Below are positions 62,346 to 64,000 of a stretch of DNA of 64,000 nt, piece by piece. The notes beneath the pieces are model-generated. The model made no database searches. It was given only the letters and a program-made list of their open reading frames with translations, and had not been told where the DNA came from. The translations under genes were made by a program, and so were the position numbers. The number at the start of each line of letters is the position of its first letter. Position 1 is the first letter of the stretch. The DNA is from Monarcha castaneiventris obscurior (taxonomy: Eukaryota; Chordata; Aves; Passeriformes; Monarchidae). Location of the stretch: the NCBI GenBank assembly GCA_026261815.1, contig JAMPIT010000575.1, positions 36,567,501 to 36,631,500 on the forward strand. The letters are read 5' to 3'.

Positions 62346-63306
62346 AGCAAAGCATGAAATTAAAAAAAGGGCAGCAGGCACTCCTAAATTTAAAATTCAT
62401 TGCTTGCTCTTTTAAATCTTGTAGGAATTCATTTTATGTGTTGGACATAACTGTTCCTAATCTTTTTTTCTTTCAAACTGAGGTCGAGCCAGATGGAGGG
62501 AAATTGCAAGTGTCCTAAGCTCACACTGAAGATACAGAGATGGATGAAATGACAAAATATTAAACTCATTAATTTCAACAAGGATTTAATATGTGACATC
62601 GTTAGGTTTAAAATGTCCCTATAGGAAATTATGAGAATGGAATAGCTGAAGGCTGTGTCCTATGCCTACATATTTTCCATTTATCCCTTCCCGTTCTGTT
62701 TCCTAAAAGAGTAACCACACTGACATAGCCTCTACAACAGGAGCTAGGAGAAGAGAAATATACTAAAAATACTGCTCCTGCCACAAAACATTTCCCTCAC
62801 CGATCTTATTTCTGAACAGTGGCAGCTTCCAGCCATTCTTTGTTTAATAGCTGGTGATTTGGAGTCAAATGGGAGCCTTTGAAGTACTTTACATGAATCT
62901 TTCTACTGATGGACAGATCCTTCATGATAAATCTGTTTCATCATGTTGCCAGTGCTTCTGTGGAATACTTAATTATTGAGTAATTCCCGTATCTATCTAG
63001 ATGTAATATAATTGGGTGAATAATTTATAGCAAATAATTTAAAATTTGTGCCCACTTTCTACTCACATATTATCCACAAATACATTTTAATTCTCTGAGA
63101 TGAATTCTTCGTTCAGAATAACTTACTATAATTACAGGATCCTGATATAAAGTATATTGAATCAGTAAAAAGTACTTCATTGAATTCTATGAACTCTAGA
63201 TTAAACCTACAGTTATTAGTCTGTAGATAAATCAGAAGTTCAATAAAAGTACCTGCAGTCATAATTTTCTAATTCTTTTGACTGGAAATCTTTCATTGCT
63301 TTGTTT
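62346..63306. other. Unique AT-rich noncoding sequence
   Basis: No gene, RNA or transposon is recognised. The sequence returns to an AT-rich composition, especially at 62940-63070. Confidence 0.55.
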
Positions 63307-63353
63307 GGATATGCACCTAGGGAAATGGATATGCACCTTGGGAAACAGATATA
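63307..63353 (+). repeat. 20-bp tandem repeat, about 2.3 copies
   Basis: 'ggatatgcacctagggaaat' (63307-63326) is followed directly by 'ggatatgcaccttgggaaac' (63327-63346) with two mismatches, then by a partial 'agatata'. No function is evident. Confidence 0.9.
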
Positions 63354-64000
63354 CTGCAGACAACCAGCCTCACATTTAGCTTTACAGGACTCAAGTGCTT
63401 TTAAAGATGCCATTGGGCCATTTTTCATCTATTAAGGCATCTAAATATCTCTCTTACATAATTCTTCAAATAACTCTAAATCCTATCACACTATACATGT
63501 TTTGCGAGGTCTCAGCTTGAAATAAGTTTGCTTCCCAAACTAAGATATTAAAAGGCCTGCAATAAGAGACCAAGTAATTCAAGACAAGTAAAGGGAAATT
63601 CCTTATTAAAAGTCTCATGTACTATGATTTTTAGCTAATTCTAATCCAATCCAAAGGCAGGGCAAAGTGACAGACAATTCGTGACTGACACTCTATTCCA
63701 CCCCCAGTAGTGAAAGTCAAAGCCCTTACCTTGCCAATATAAATTGCTTTTACCCAAACCAGAATATGCTACCAAGAAAAATAGAAAAAAAAAATTCAAA
63801 GCTGTTTTTTTCCCCTAATATTGTAGATTTGGTTTATATTTCTTTGAATTCATAATTCTGCTTTCTCTTTTATTCTGCCTTAAGCAGTCATCTGGCTTCA
63901 AAGAACTGCTGTGTTTGCTTTAACTCGTCTGCAGTAGAAAATACCTTATTACTCTAATGACCTAATGGTTTAAAGCAGGGCACTTCTAAGCTTAATGGAG
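63354..64000. other. Unique AT-rich noncoding sequence
   Basis: Nothing recognised to the end of the window apart from an A-rich run at about 63785-63796. Confidence 0.55.

Noticed and set aside
61935..62381. 148-codon minus-strand open frame, the longest in the window
   Set aside because: It runs antisense through a CR1 3' end and then through a CA-rich patch. Its Cys/Val/His richness comes from the repeat.
1..64000. Prokaryotic systems, CRISPR arrays, operons or integrated viral genomes
   Set aside because: No direct-repeat/spacer pattern, no clustered long ORFs and no recognisable LTR pairs or viral proteins. The sequence is vertebrate noncoding DNA with CR1 elements.

Overview
This window looks like a stretch of bird nuclear genome. 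The diagnostic evidence is a set of eight CR1 (chicken repeat 1) LINE fragments. They carry the familiar avian CR1 3' sequence: a TTGGGTTGGAAGGGAC-type block, the 'cacttccagggatgg' block and the 'cagtaaagaattt' block. One copy (61951-62142) still ends in the family's octamer tail (two ATTCTGTG units plus ATT). Everything else fits a vertebrate gene-poor region: AT-rich sequence, few CpGs, no CpG island, no operon-like ORF packing, and microsatellites and small tandem duplications. I cannot name the species, chromosome or nearest gene.

Layout. 1-1614 is unique AT-rich sequence. 1615-2165 is a plus-strand CR1 tail and 4422-5290 a minus-strand CR1. 5291-23753 is mostly unique sequence with a short CA repeat, a 79-bp-spaced duplication, an A/C-rich low-complexity tract (16046-16215) and a degenerate trinucleotide tract (18414-18455). 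CR1 fragments follow at 23754-24172 and 29193-29466. A pure GGGAA array lies at 35209-35319. The longest CR1 copy is at 39406-40710, preceded by a small palindrome/tandem repeat at 39001. More CR1 lies at 48746-49122, 60255-61180 and 61951-62142. The remainder is unique sequence, probably intronic or intergenic.

Coding content. I found no host protein-coding exon that I can support. All open frames are short (148 codons at most). The only recognisable proteins are broken pieces of the CR1 ORF2 reverse transcriptase, scattered over several frames with a damaged catalytic motif. No tRNA, rRNA, CRISPR, prokaryotic or viral gene was recognised. A few splice-acceptor-like sites, one followed by AATAAA signals, and several conserved-element-like stretches are listed as leads only.

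No undescribed multi-gene system is visible. The observations most worth a second look are the 111-bp G-quadruplex/triplex-prone GGGAA array, the textbook acceptor with downstream polyadenylation signals at 47405-47651, the palindrome/tandem repeat at 39001-39050, the CpG- and CA-rich patch abutting the CR1 tail at 62143-62345, and the candidate conserved block at about 27930-28320.
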